The notes under the pieces are model-generated. The model had not been told where the DNA came from. It ran no database searches and saw nothing but the letters and a program-made list of their open reading frames with translations. A stretch of DNA of 26,495 nt, from assembly GCA_039190275.1 (NCBI GenBank), contig JBCCYF010000056.1, positions 1 through 26,495 on the forward strand. Direction: 5' to 3'. A program made the position numbers and the translations under genes. Shown piece after piece: positions 7,069-15,304 of the stretch (the first letter of the stretch is position 1; the number at the start of each line of letters is the position of its first letter). Origin of the DNA: Halovulum sp039190275. GTDB lineage: Bacteria > Pseudomonadota > Alphaproteobacteria > Rhodobacterales > Rhodobacteraceae.

Positions 7069-8249
7069 GTCGCCAGAAGTCTGTTGTTTGTCTGACGAAG
7101 TCCACCGACGTGTACCTTTGCTTTGTTGCGCAAATCGTCCAGGTTTCTTGCCCCGATCTGTATCATGTTGTTTTCAAGGTCTTGTTTTAGAACGCTGTAG
7201 GCGTGAGCCGCTCCAGCCGGTCCTATGGCGGCCACGGCATAGAGAAAGCCGCGTCCTAGCAGGCAGAAGTCAGCACCAAGTGATAAGGCCCGCAAGACAT
7301 CAAGTCCCCAGAGAATACCGCTGTCATAGAGAATCGGAATACGCCGGGAAATGCGTTCGACGATGTCAGGAAGCATGTCAATCGCGGCAGGGGCGCCGTC
7401 AAATTGCCTGCCGCCATGGTTCGATACGATGATGCCGTCGGCACCGGCGTCTAGGCACTTATCAGCATCGTTCGAAGTCATGATACCCTTCAGGATCAAG
7501 TTGCCGCTCCACTTCTCCCGCAGTTTCGCGACCGTGTCCCAGTCCGGACGACCATCGACGATTGTACCCACCATCTTTGCGCTGTCCGCCATATCTGCAG
7601 CCGGAGAGTACTTCTCCAGCGTATTGAACCGCGGTTGACCATGCATCAGCGTGGCAAGCGCCCAATGCGGTCGCATCGAAACACGCAAAAGCGTCAGCGG
7701 CGTAACCTTGGGCGGAACCGTTAAACCTGCAGACAATTGCCTTTCCCGTCGGCTTCCAACGGGCACATCCAGGGTCACGACAAGATTTTCAATTCCGGCA
7801 GCAGCGAAACGTGCCAGCAGGTCATCCTCGATCTCGACCTCTTTCGGCGGATAGAGCTGCATCCATGTGTTCTTGCCACCGACGCCCGCCACGTCCTCGG
7901 GGGTTTCGTTCGCAACCATGCTGAGAACGAATGGAAAGTTGCACCGCCTAGCGGCCGCAGCCAACGCCAGTTCGGCTCCTGGCCAGATGAGACCCGACAT
8001 TCCGACAGGTCCGGCGCCGAACGGCACGCTGTAGCTTTGGCCGAAGAGGCTCTTTGACGTAATCGGTTGAAACCGGCCTTCCGCGACGGCCGGAGCGAGC
8101 TGGACGCTGTCGAGGGCGGCCCGATTTCGTTCGACTAGACGCTCGGCACCTGTGCCACTGGCCAAGTACTCCCAAGCGAAGAAAGGGATACGTTTGCGTG
8201 CTTTTTCAGCGAGATAGCTCAAGCAGGGGTATCGGTTCTCGTATTTCAT
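7065..8249 (-). CDS. FMN-dependent alpha-hydroxyacid dehydrogenase/oxidase
   Basis: A 394-residue TIM-barrel flavoenzyme of the glycolate oxidase/L-lactate dehydrogenase/mandelate dehydrogenase family, which oxidises 2-hydroxyacids to 2-oxoacids. Key residues can be placed: Tyr28 in the WEYLASGT segment, Tyr133, Asp161 in VTLDVP, Lys254 in LILKGI, and catalytic His278 and Arg281 in SNHGGRQFDGAPA, followed by the phosphate-binding GADFCLLGRGFLY. No long membrane-anchoring loop is obvious. Family members differ in substrate (glycolate, lactate, mandelate, 4-hydroxymandelate, phenyllactate), which cannot be decided from the motifs. Sitting between two sulfatases and FGE, it probably acts on the alcohol released from a sulfated hydroxycarboxylate. 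Three bases separate it from the upstream sulfatase. Confidence 0.93.
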   Translation of the reverse strand: MKYENRYPCLSYLAEKARKRIPFFAWEYLASGTGAERLVERNRAALDSVQLAPAVAEGRFQPITSKSLFGQSYSVPFGAGPVGMSGLIWPGAELALAAAARRCNFPFVLSMVANETPEDVAGVGGKNTWMQLYPPKEVEIEDDLLARFAAAGIENLVVTLDVPVGSRRERQLSAGLTVPPKVTPLTLLRVSMRPHWALATLMHGQPRFNTLEKYSPAADMADSAKMVGTIVDGRPDWDTVAKLREKWSGNLILKGIMTSNDADKCLDAGADGIIVSNHGGRQFDGAPAAIDMLPDIVERISRRIPILYDSGILWGLDVLRALSLGADFCLLGRGFLYAVAAIGPAGAAHAYSVLKQDLENNMIQIGARNLDDLRNKAKVHVGGLRQTNNRLLAT

Positions 8250-8252
8250 CCG

Positions 8253-9773
8253 TCAACCTGGACCAACTCGTTGCCCCAACGGACCGATGTCATCCGGGCG
8301 CTGGTGCAAATATCCTTCAAGCTTAGTCTGCAAATCGCTGTGGTCGGGGTCGCCAAAAAGGTTGATCATCTCGTGGGGATCTTGCCTGAGATCATACATC
8401 TCGCCCGCGCCAGATCTGAGGTCGACAGTTAATTTCGCATCTTTCGTTCGAACGGTTCGCAGTGAAAGGGCAACGCCGACACGGTTCGGGAACAGCTCCC
8501 ACTCCATCATTGCGAAGTTGCGCGATGCGTTGCTTTCGATCACCGGGCGAAGCGACTGACCGTGCTGGGAAAGGCCCGGTTCGACACCGGCGTAGTCACA
8601 GAATGTGGCCGCAAGATCGAGGGTCGAAATGGGTTCGTTCGAGACCTGTTCCTCCGGCACACCCGGGCCCGACATAAGGAACGGAACGCGCAACAGACCT
8701 TCGTAAGGCATGGGCCCTTTCAGGATCAGTCCGTGGTCGCCCAGCCAGTCACCGTGATCCGACGTATAGACTATGATGGTGTTCTCAAGCAGGCCATGGT
8801 TTTGCAGCGTGTCGAGGATGCGCCCGACCTGTGCGTCAATGAAAGCGATCTGGCCATATGTGTTGGCGATGATTTCACGCAGCTGATTATCCGTCTGTGG
8901 TTGGATGCGTGAATAGCTGCTGCGCACGGCTACCTCATCGGCATCGCCCTTAGGTTTATTCTCAATTGCCGCACGGTGCCACCACGGACGGTTGTCGAGG
9001 TCGAGGGAGCGATGCTCTGGAACATCAACGTCATTGGGATCGTGCAGGCGAGACCAGGGTTCGGGGCAGTCGAACGGATGGTGCGGATCAACGAAACTAA
9101 CCCAGGCGCAGAACGGCTTCTCGGTGTCTCGTCCTTTGGTCAACCAATCGATGGCGCGATCAGCGGTCCAAGGGGTATAGTGCCATTCCGCGGACAGTTG
9201 CGAATGCCATGTTTGCGCAGCACCCGGACGCGGTCCAGCCTCATACTCGGCGGCCCGCTCGGCCCCCTGACCGTCACTATAGAAGAAGTGCTCGTAATGA
9301 AGTCCCTGTGGGGGCTTTTTGGGCGGATGGTTGGACGGCCCCGAAAGCATTAACTCCACATGATCGAATCCCATGTATGGGCCGATCCAATCAGGACCGA
9401 AGTCCACCGAAGAGAGAACCGATTCCGGCCGTCCCGTCGGTTCCCGCGCGTCGTAGCTCGAGAAATGCGCTTTGCCAAACATCGCGGTGGCGTAACCCGC
9501 CTTAGCAAGTGTCCCTGCAAAACCGCGTTGACCGACGCCCTCGTCCAGATCGATTCCGTTGTCATGTGCGCCGTGTGTGCGACATAGTTGACCTGTGAGC
9601 ATCGAGGCGCGTGCAGGCTGGCAGACTGGCGACGGGCAGATTGCCGAGGTGAAGCGCATTCCGTTTCGTGCTAGCCGATCAAGGTTGGGCGTTTTGACCC
9701 GACGCCCTTCAACACCAAGGCAATCGCCCCTTTGCTGGTCGGATGTGATCAAGAGGAAATTCGGTCTGGTCAT
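8253..9773 (-). CDS. Type I (formylglycine) sulfatase, second of three in the operon
   Basis: A 506-residue sulfatase starting MTRPNFLLITSDQQRGDCLG. SPVCQPARASMLTGQ supplies the C-x-P-x-R motif with the Cys at residue 51, and IVYTSDHGDWLGDHGLILKG supplies the metal-binding Asp-His pair and the catalytic Lys. The middle region is rich in His and Trp (HYEHFFYSDG; SFVDPHHPFDCPEPW), typical for this superfamily. There is no signal peptide, so it is cytoplasmic. The ATG at 9773 is the right start because it lies five bases after the uspA stop. An upstream extension to 9911 is arginine-rich read-through of uspA. The flanks of the motif differ from the other two sulfatases here, suggesting a different substrate or regiospecificity. 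The exact substrate is unknown. Confidence 0.93.
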   Translation of the reverse strand: MTRPNFLLITSDQQRGDCLGVEGRRVKTPNLDRLARNGMRFTSAICPSPVCQPARASMLTGQLCRTHGAHDNGIDLDEGVGQRGFAGTLAKAGYATAMFGKAHFSSYDAREPTGRPESVLSSVDFGPDWIGPYMGFDHVELMLSGPSNHPPKKPPQGLHYEHFFYSDGQGAERAAEYEAGPRPGAAQTWHSQLSAEWHYTPWTADRAIDWLTKGRDTEKPFCAWVSFVDPHHPFDCPEPWSRLHDPNDVDVPEHRSLDLDNRPWWHRAAIENKPKGDADEVAVRSSYSRIQPQTDNQLREIIANTYGQIAFIDAQVGRILDTLQNHGLLENTIIVYTSDHGDWLGDHGLILKGPMPYEGLLRVPFLMSGPGVPEEQVSNEPISTLDLAATFCDYAGVEPGLSQHGQSLRPVIESNASRNFAMMEWELFPNRVGVALSLRTVRTKDAKLTVDLRSGAGEMYDLRQDPHEMINLFGDPDHSDLQTKLEGYLHQRPDDIGPLGQRVGPG

Positions 9774-9778
9774 GGGTC

Positions 9779-10603
9779 TCAGTGCGAAATCATGACTGGA
9801 ATGGTCGCCTGGTCGAGGATGCGGCGGGTTGCGCCGCCGAACAGCTCTTCGCGAAATACGCCGTGTTCGTATACGCCGACATATAGGGTGCCGGCGTCGA
9901 CATCTTTGCAATAGGCCAGCAAATCATCGGCGATGTTGGTTCGCCCTTTCGGCAGCCTGACGCGCTTGCCGTTCACGCCGTGGCGCGCCAGTAGCTCGAC
10001 CGTACCGATGCTGTTCTCGGGCTTGTACATTTTGTCGCCGAAACTGACGATATCGACCTGTGTTTTGGTCTCGAGATAAGCCATTGCATCGTGGATCAGG
10101 CGTGATGCGGCGCGCCGTCCGTCGAAGGCCAGAACGGCGCGTTTCTCGATCGTAGTTGGGTCGAACGGAGTTGGCACGACCAGAATTGGTCTGCCACTTT
10201 TGAGGGCTACGCGTTCAGGATGCAAGTCAGTTGCTGCATGCGCGCGGCTGGCGTTTCGCCCCATTACGACGACATCATACATGACGACGTATTTCGCTAA
10301 AGTATCATCGGGTTCACCGCTCAGTGCGGTCCAGTGCAACTTGTCTTCTGGCACCTCGCCCGAGCAGGCACTCCGGAACATTTTTTCGACCGAACGTTCG
10401 CGTTCTTGAATGTTGTCCCCCATGATTTTACGCACGTTATCCGGCATCCAGTTCTCGTTGCCGAACCTGTCGCGCGCACCGTAATGAACCAAAAAGCCGG
10501 TCAGATGCGCGTCGTATTTCCGTTGCATTAGCAGTGCTGCATCAACGGCATCCTTTGAGCCGGTGCTTTCGTTGACTGCGACTAGGATATTCTTGATAGC
10601 CAT
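9779..10603 (-). CDS. Universal stress protein, two UspA domains, TTT-associated
   Basis: A 274-residue tandem-domain UspA protein. The first domain begins IKNILVAVNESTGSKDAVDA and ends VVMGRNASRAHAA...GRPILVVP. The second runs from about residue 155 and ends YVGVYEHGVFREELFGGATR followed by TIPVMISH, the usual C-terminal signature. UspA proteins encoded with TTT or TRAP transporters are thought to bind nucleotide and tune transport activity, but the role is not firmly established. Its ATG overlaps the stop of tctA by one base (TGATG), so its synthesis is coupled to the transporter's. It is cytoplasmic, with no membrane segment. Confidence 0.92.
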   Translation of the reverse strand: MAIKNILVAVNESTGSKDAVDAALLMQRKYDAHLTGFLVHYGARDRFGNENWMPDNVRKIMGDNIQERERSVEKMFRSACSGEVPEDKLHWTALSGEPDDTLAKYVVMYDVVVMGRNASRAHAATDLHPERVALKSGRPILVVPTPFDPTTIEKRAVLAFDGRRAASRLIHDAMAYLETKTQVDIVSFGDKMYKPENSIGTVELLARHGVNGKRVRLPKGRTNIADDLLAYCKDVDAGTLYVGVYEHGVFREELFGGATRRILDQATIPVMISH

Positions 10604-12204
10604 CAGGCGTCCCTTTCCGCTTCGATTGCCTTGTTCGCGGCAGGCTTTTTCGGGCGCGAAAAGAAGATGATCACGGCGACCGACAGCAAAAGGAAGAATA
10701 AAGATAAAGGGCTTTTGAACAGGAAGAATGGGTCTCCTCCGGCGACGGCAAAGGCCTGCCGGAAAGCTTGTTCGAGGTTGCCCGCCAGAATGAAAGCGAT
10801 CACGAATGGCAAGGTCGGTATGCGCAGCTTCCGCATTAAGTAGCCTAGGATCGCAAACGCAAAAGCAAAATAGAATGCGTTGAAGTTCATTTCCTGGACA
10901 TAAATGGCTGTAAGCGTAAGGAGCAGGACGATTGGCAGCAGGACCTGTTTTGGAACGCGAGCCATTATCCCGACGACCGCCATGATACGACCGCCGATAA
11001 TCCAGTTCATGATGTTGGCAAGCATCATCGTCGTAAACAAGCCAAACGCGATAATTAGCTCTGGATTGATCTCAGATGTCGAGAATCGAAAGACGCTCGG
11101 CCCGGGATTGAACCCACCGATCGATTCTGCGGCAAGGATCAGAAATACCGCGCCGACGTTGCCGGGGATGCCCAGCGATAGCACGGGAATGAGATTTGCT
11201 CCAGAAACTGAACTGTTTGCCGCTTCGGTGGCCGCAACTCCTTCTGGCGTGCCCCGGCCGAAAGGAACAGGACCTTTGTGCATCCGTTCTCCGGTCGCAT
11301 ATCCAAGCGTTGCTGCAAGAGTTGAACCGATACCCGGCAGCGCGCCAATACCGGTGCCGACCACGGCAGATACCCCAATAAAAGGAAATAGCTTTCGCCG
11401 TTCCTTCCAGGTTAGGCGTTGGTCACCCTCCTGCTGTGTCTCAGTCACCTCATCGGATCTCCGGTCCCTCCACATCTGTTCGAAGGCGTAAAGCACCTCA
11501 CCAAGAATGAGAACGCCAAGCACCGCAGTGATCAAAGGCACGCCGGACGCAAGGGCCTCTGTGCCGAACGACAGACGGGAGTAAGAATCCTCTCCCGTTC
11601 CGATCGCTGCAATGAAAAGGCCGAGAAATGCGGCAATCATACCCTTCATAGGTGAAGCACCGATGACGGCCGCGACGAAGGCGAGCGAAAGCAGGATCAA
11701 TGCGGCCTTTTCGCCAAAGCCGAGGTAGGCCTCAACAACGATGGCCAAAAACGGCGCACAAGTAAAAAGCACGAGATCGGAAAACGTATCCCCCGAGACG
11801 GAGGCGAAATGCGCGGTACGCAGCGCCTTGCCGGCCTGTCCCTTCTTGGCCAAAGGGTAACCGTCGAAGGTGGTGAGCATCGCGTCCGGAGTACCGGGTG
11901 TGTTGAAGAGAATGGCCGGAACTGCGCCGCCGACTGTGGCCCCTTTCATCACGCCCACGAGGAACCCAAGGACGGGGAGAAGTGCGTCCGGCGTGAAGCC
12001 GAAGATCGACAGAAGGATGGGCAGCGAAACCGCCATCAGGAACGGTCCGGCAAGGCCCGGTGTGGCTCCCCCGACGATCCCGATCACGAAGCCGCCGAAC
12101 ACCATGAGAACGGTGATTGGGACGCCAATTCCGAGGATGTCGAAGGCGGCGGGCCCCGCAATCACCGCGAGTACGCCCGCAAGTACATATTCGAAGACAC
12201 TCAT
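10603..12204 (-). CDS. tctA: TTT-type carboxylate transporter, large membrane subunit TctA
   Basis: A 533-residue, very hydrophobic protein with about a dozen membrane segments. It shows the TctA repeats: GGATPGLAGPFLMAVSLPIL near the start, FNTPGTPDAMLTTFDGYPLA around residue 105, and later LPGIGSTLAATLGYATGERM and GTPEGVAATEAANSSVSGAN followed by LIPVLSLGIPGN. It forms the permease with TctB and takes substrate from the periplasmic TctC protein, driven by an ion gradient. Known TTT substrates include citrate, other tricarboxylates, terephthalate and other carboxylates. Both its start and stop overlap neighbours by one base (TGATG), marking strict coupling of tctB, tctA and uspA. The sulfatases around it suggest a sulfated carboxylate as cargo. 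Confidence 0.95.
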   Translation of the reverse strand: MSVFEYVLAGVLAVIAGPAAFDILGIGVPITVLMVFGGFVIGIVGGATPGLAGPFLMAVSLPILLSIFGFTPDALLPVLGFLVGVMKGATVGGAVPAILFNTPGTPDAMLTTFDGYPLAKKGQAGKALRTAHFASVSGDTFSDLVLFTCAPFLAIVVEAYLGFGEKAALILLSLAFVAAVIGASPMKGMIAAFLGLFIAAIGTGEDSYSRLSFGTEALASGVPLITAVLGVLILGEVLYAFEQMWRDRRSDEVTETQQEGDQRLTWKERRKLFPFIGVSAVVGTGIGALPGIGSTLAATLGYATGERMHKGPVPFGRGTPEGVAATEAANSSVSGANLIPVLSLGIPGNVGAVFLILAAESIGGFNPGPSVFRFSTSEINPELIIAFGLFTTMMLANIMNWIIGGRIMAVVGIMARVPKQVLLPIVLLLTLTAIYVQEMNFNAFYFAFAFAILGYLMRKLRIPTLPFVIAFILAGNLEQAFRQAFAVAGGDPFFLFKSPLSLFFLLLSVAVIIFFSRPKKPAANKAIEAERDA

Positions 12205-12776
12205 CAGAAATCTCCGTTCGGCGGCAAGAGGATGGTGTCGAAAGGCACGTCGAATATCAGGATCAGAACGGCGACGGCGAGGATCGAGGTGAGTGCCCGT
12301 CTTGCGCTGAACTTCCCTTCGATCAGTGAGGTGATCCCGAAGACCATCACGAAGCCGCCAATCACGAAGCCAACGTATTTCCAGGGCGCGGTCGAGCGCA
12401 TTTGGCGATAGGTCACCGGCTCATCACCTGTCGGGCCGAAGAGCGCGAGTGCGGCAGGGCCGGACCAGAACATGAGCATGAACGAGGCGGCGACAATACC
12501 AAGGAAGACAAGAAAGAAGAGGCCCGTCAGGCGGTCGAATGGCGCGTCCTTGTCGTCGCGGCGGCGCAGAAGAGACAGTATCAGATGGGTTGCTGCGCAG
12601 ATCGCGATCCCGGCACCGGCCACCATCGGAAGCATGGCGTCTCCGATATAGGTCTGTCTCCGGAAGGTATAGATCGGGGGCGTTTCGCTATCGAACGGCA
12701 CCCAGAGGGCAGCTGCGACAACGCCTAGGATCAGAAAGATCACCGCAATCCAGATTTCAGTCGAACGGCCCAGCAT
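12204..12776 (-). CDS. tctB: TTT-type carboxylate transporter, small membrane subunit TctB
   Basis: A 190-residue membrane protein with about four to five hydrophobic segments: IWIAVIFLILGVVAAALWVP, then MLPMVAGAGIAICAATHLIL, then TGLFFLVFLGIVAASFMLMF, then YVGFVIGGFVMVFGITSLI, and a final ALTSILAVAVLILIF. This fits the TctB family, including the N-terminal GDAMLPM region. TctB assembles with TctA in the inner membrane. Sequence conservation in this family is low, so the call leans on size, topology and position between tctC and tctA. Its stop overlaps the tctA start by one base. A terminator-like hairpin lies between it and the upstream binding-protein gene. Confidence 0.92.
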   Translation of the reverse strand: MLGRSTEIWIAVIFLILGVVAAALWVPFDSETPPIYTFRRQTYIGDAMLPMVAGAGIAICAATHLILSLLRRRDDKDAPFDRLTGLFFLVFLGIVAASFMLMFWSGPAALALFGPTGDEPVTYRQMRSTAPWKYVGFVIGGFVMVFGITSLIEGKFSARRALTSILAVAVLILIFDVPFDTILLPPNGDF

Positions 12777-12800
12777 GTCCCGTCTCCTGCGGAAAGGAAG

Positions 12801-12836
12801 AAAAGGTCAGGCCACGTAGGCTGGGGTGGCCTGACC
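12801..12836 (-). terminator. Terminator/attenuator-like hairpin between tctC and tctB
   Basis: A perfect 11-bp inverted repeat (arm GGTCAGGCCAC at 12805-12815, partner GTGGCCTGACC at 12826-12836) with a 10-base loop. Read on the minus strand it is followed at once by TTTTCTTCC, as in an intrinsic terminator. It sits in the only sizeable internal gap of the transporter block, after the tctC stop at 12845 and before the tctB start at 12776. Partial termination here would give more binding protein than membrane subunits, a common arrangement in binding-protein-dependent transport operons. It could also stabilise the 3' end of the upstream message. Confidence 0.82.
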
Positions 12837-12844
12837 GGATACAA

Positions 12845-13801
12845 TTACTCGGAAGACGCGTCGAGCAAGGCGCCGGCATTGTCGAAACCGGCGTGCATAT
12901 AGGCGGTCAGATCATCAGCCTGGATCAGCTCCGGGCCCGAGAAGGCGCGCGTCACGAACTGGGACAGCTTGCTTTCCGGGTCGTTCAAAACGTCGGCAAT
13001 CGCGGCGGTGTACGTCGCCTTGGCGTTGTCCGACAGTCCCGCTGGCGCTACGACAATGAACTTCACGCCGAAAGTGAACGGCACGTTATATTGGTCGAGC
13101 AAGGGTGCGTCTGGCGAGATGTTGAGTGGCGCGTCCTCGGCGGAGACGAGGTTGACAAGGTCACCGGCTTGGACGCCCGGCGTCTGAACGCCCGCGGCCC
13201 ATGCGATATCGATGTCGTCAGCAACAACGCCGTTCAATCCGCCCTTGCCGCCTTGAACCATTACGGTCGTGAACTCGACGCCGTTGTTCTTTCCAATCAC
13301 GTAGGCGGCGTCGGCAAGTTTTTGGCTCATGGCGCCGAACGAAATCTTTTCGCCAGCCTTGGCGGCCTCGATGACATCGCCAAGTGTCGACCATCCACGA
13401 TCTGCCTTCGCAATGACACCCATCTGCGAGCCAGAGATCGTCGAGATGTAGTCGAAGTCATCCAACGCGTAGCCCGGATTGCGGGCGGCTTGAACATTAT
13501 AGGTCGTCGATTCTGACACGGTTACGCCAATGGCGAGGCCGTCTGCGGGCTCACCCTTCAGAGCCACTGCCATCGTGCCACCACCTTTGCCGGTGACGTT
13601 CTCGGGAATGATTTCCCAACCACGGCGGGTTGAGAGCTCCTCGGCCAACAGGCGGCCCATCGTGTCGGCGCCGCCACCAGCACGGAATGCAATCATCATC
13701 TTGATCGGGCCACTTGGCTCCCAATCCTGCGCCTGTGCGCCGACGGCACTAAGCGTTACGGCAAGCGCAGCTACGGCGACCTTAAACTTTGCGAGTTTCA
13801 T
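12845..13801 (-). CDS. tctC: TTT-type periplasmic substrate-binding protein (TctC/Bug family)
   Basis: A 318-residue protein with a clear Sec signal peptide (MKLAKFKVAVAALAVTLSAV, probable cleavage after AQA near residue 24). The mature start WEPSGPIKMMIAFRAGGGAD with TMGRLLAEEL is the Bug/TctC hallmark, the RAGGGAD turn lying in the ligand carboxylate-binding region. The Venus-flytrap protein captures a carboxylated ligand and delivers it to TctAB. A strong AGGAGG ribosome-binding site precedes the ATG. It follows a sulfatase gene by about 33 bp and is separated from tctB by a hairpin. The ligand is unknown. Placement between sulfatases suggests a sulfated organic acid. Confidence 0.95.
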   Translation of the reverse strand: MKLAKFKVAVAALAVTLSAVGAQAQDWEPSGPIKMMIAFRAGGGADTMGRLLAEELSTRRGWEIIPENVTGKGGGTMAVALKGEPADGLAIGVTVSESTTYNVQAARNPGYALDDFDYISTISGSQMGVIAKADRGWSTLGDVIEAAKAGEKISFGAMSQKLADAAYVIGKNNGVEFTTVMVQGGKGGLNGVVADDIDIAWAAGVQTPGVQAGDLVNLVSAEDAPLNISPDAPLLDQYNVPFTFGVKFIVVAPAGLSDNAKATYTAAIADVLNDPESKLSQFVTRAFSGPELIQADDLTAYMHAGFDNAGALLDASSE

Positions 13802-13834
13802 GGTTTTTTCCTCCTGTTTTGCGTCTTTGAATTG

Positions 13835-15259
13835 TCAACTGGTCGGGACCGGCGTCGCGCCGGCCGGCCCGGTTTGAAAGGCTGCGTCTGGCCCGCCGTG
13901 GCGGGCGACAAGCGCGTCCTGATCCGCCTTGGCGCGGGCGTCGGTCGTTATGGGATCGCAGATGTCGCGAAGGGCCGCCGCCATTCGGTCCCGGACCTCT
14001 CCGTACGCGTCGAGCGCGGCTAGATTTCGTGTCTCCAGCGGGTCAGCTTCGACGTCGAAGAGCTCCGGCGGGTACCCGACATATTCGTGGTACGTCCAAC
14101 GCGCATCGGCGACCATGAAGCCACCTGAAGGCGAGAGCGCAGCGTGGTATTCTGAGAAGACGATCCGCGCGTTGTCATCGGCCTCGCCGGCGATCTCCAG
14201 GAGAGAGCGCCCCGGCCATGCGGGATCAGGCTCGAGCCCAAACACATCGGTCATGGTCGGTGCAATGTCGATGAGGGATACCGGCGTTGAGATTTGTCGA
14301 CCGCAGGCAAAGCCTGGTCCCGCGAGGATCATCGGGACATGCGTCGACTCGCGATAAAGGACTGACTTACCCCATCGCCCGCGCATCCCAAGGTTCTCCC
14401 CATGATCGGAGGTGTAAATCACCAGCGTGTCTTCTGCTTGGCCCGAAGACTCCAATGCGTCGAGCAGCATGCCGATCTGGGCATCTACGAACGTGCAAAG
14501 AGCGAAGTAGGCGGCAATAGCTTCCTTGCGTCGCGCATCGCTCCCAAGTTCATCGTCGCTATCTTCGACATCGCACATCCGCGCGACCCACGGGTGCGTT
14601 GCATACCCGCGATCGGGATGGACTGGGGGGAGCGGCATTTTCTCGGCTGGATAGAGGTTCAGATACTCCTGCGGCACGGTGAGCGGGAAATGAGGTGCGA
14701 CAAAGCTGACGAAGGCGACCCAAGGAGCGGACTCGTCGTTCTTTGCCGCGATCCAATCCGCGGCCGCTTCGGCCACGGAACGGTCGTACTGATTGTAACT
14801 CGAGTCGCCAGCTCCGATGTCGCCCAGCATGCCCGGCGCGCGGCGTGTTGTCGGGAGCGGGTTGCGTACAGATCCCCAAACCTGGCCGATACCGCCTTGG
14901 ATATGCATTGGGAGGATCTGTTCGTCGAAGCCCGTGGGGTCCGCTTCGCTGCGGTAGTGCAGTTTACCGATGCTGGTGACCTCGATACCGTGAGCCTGCA
15001 ATGCCTGGCCCCAACCCGGGACGACGCCGTCATATGCGTGCGCATTGTCCCAATGACCCGTCTGATGCGCATAGCGACCCGTCGCGACGGCGGCGCGCGC
15101 GGGGACACAGATCGGGCTAGGGGTGTAGGCATTGCGGAAAAGAGAGCCGCGTTCGGCGAGCCGGTCGAGCCACGGCGTCTGCACCACCTGATGGCCAAGA
15201 CAGGACAACGCAGCGGCCTGATGCTCGTCAGCCATTAGGAAGAGAACGTTCTTTGGCAT
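13835..15259 (-). CDS. Type I (formylglycine) sulfatase, first gene of the operon, choline-sulfatase-like
   Basis: A 474-residue sulfatase beginning MPKNVLFLMADEHQAAALSC. SPICVPARAAVATGRYAHQT gives C-x-P-x-R with the Cys at residue 51, followed by GHWDNAHAYDG as in choline-sulfatase-like proteins. GKLHYRSE follows, and IYTSDHGENLGMRGRWGKS holds the Asp-His metal ligands and catalytic Lys. The long C-terminal region expected of true choline sulfatase (BetC) is not apparent, and no choline or betaine genes are nearby, so choline sulfate is not a safe call. It lacks a signal peptide. The ATG at 15259 is preferred; a GTG two codons upstream (15265) is also possible. Being first after the promoter and before tctC, it is probably the most highly expressed sulfatase. 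Confidence 0.93.
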   Translation of the reverse strand: MPKNVLFLMADEHQAAALSCLGHQVVQTPWLDRLAERGSLFRNAYTPSPICVPARAAVATGRYAHQTGHWDNAHAYDGVVPGWGQALQAHGIEVTSIGKLHYRSEADPTGFDEQILPMHIQGGIGQVWGSVRNPLPTTRRAPGMLGDIGAGDSSYNQYDRSVAEAAADWIAAKNDESAPWVAFVSFVAPHFPLTVPQEYLNLYPAEKMPLPPVHPDRGYATHPWVARMCDVEDSDDELGSDARRKEAIAAYFALCTFVDAQIGMLLDALESSGQAEDTLVIYTSDHGENLGMRGRWGKSVLYRESTHVPMILAGPGFACGRQISTPVSLIDIAPTMTDVFGLEPDPAWPGRSLLEIAGEADDNARIVFSEYHAALSPSGGFMVADARWTYHEYVGYPPELFDVEADPLETRNLAALDAYGEVRDRMAAALRDICDPITTDARAKADQDALVARHGGPDAAFQTGPAGATPVPTS

Positions 15260-15304
15260 CTTCACGCGTCTCGCACCCTGATTAATTGTGTTGTCTTGTC
15301 TACT

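Noticed and set aside
6635..7432. 265-codon open frame on the plus strand
   Set aside because: It is antisense to FGE and the hydroxyacid dehydrogenase; no domain is recognisable.
12539..13516. 325-codon open frame on the plus strand
   Set aside because: It is antisense to tctC and tctB, which have clear family motifs and a signal peptide. The frame is arginine-rich with no domain.
13835..15259. Choline sulfatase (betC) label for the first sulfatase
   Set aside because: The GHWDN-type flank is similar, but no choline or betaine genes are nearby, the typical C-terminal region is not evident, and a TTT carboxylate importer does not fit choline sulfate.
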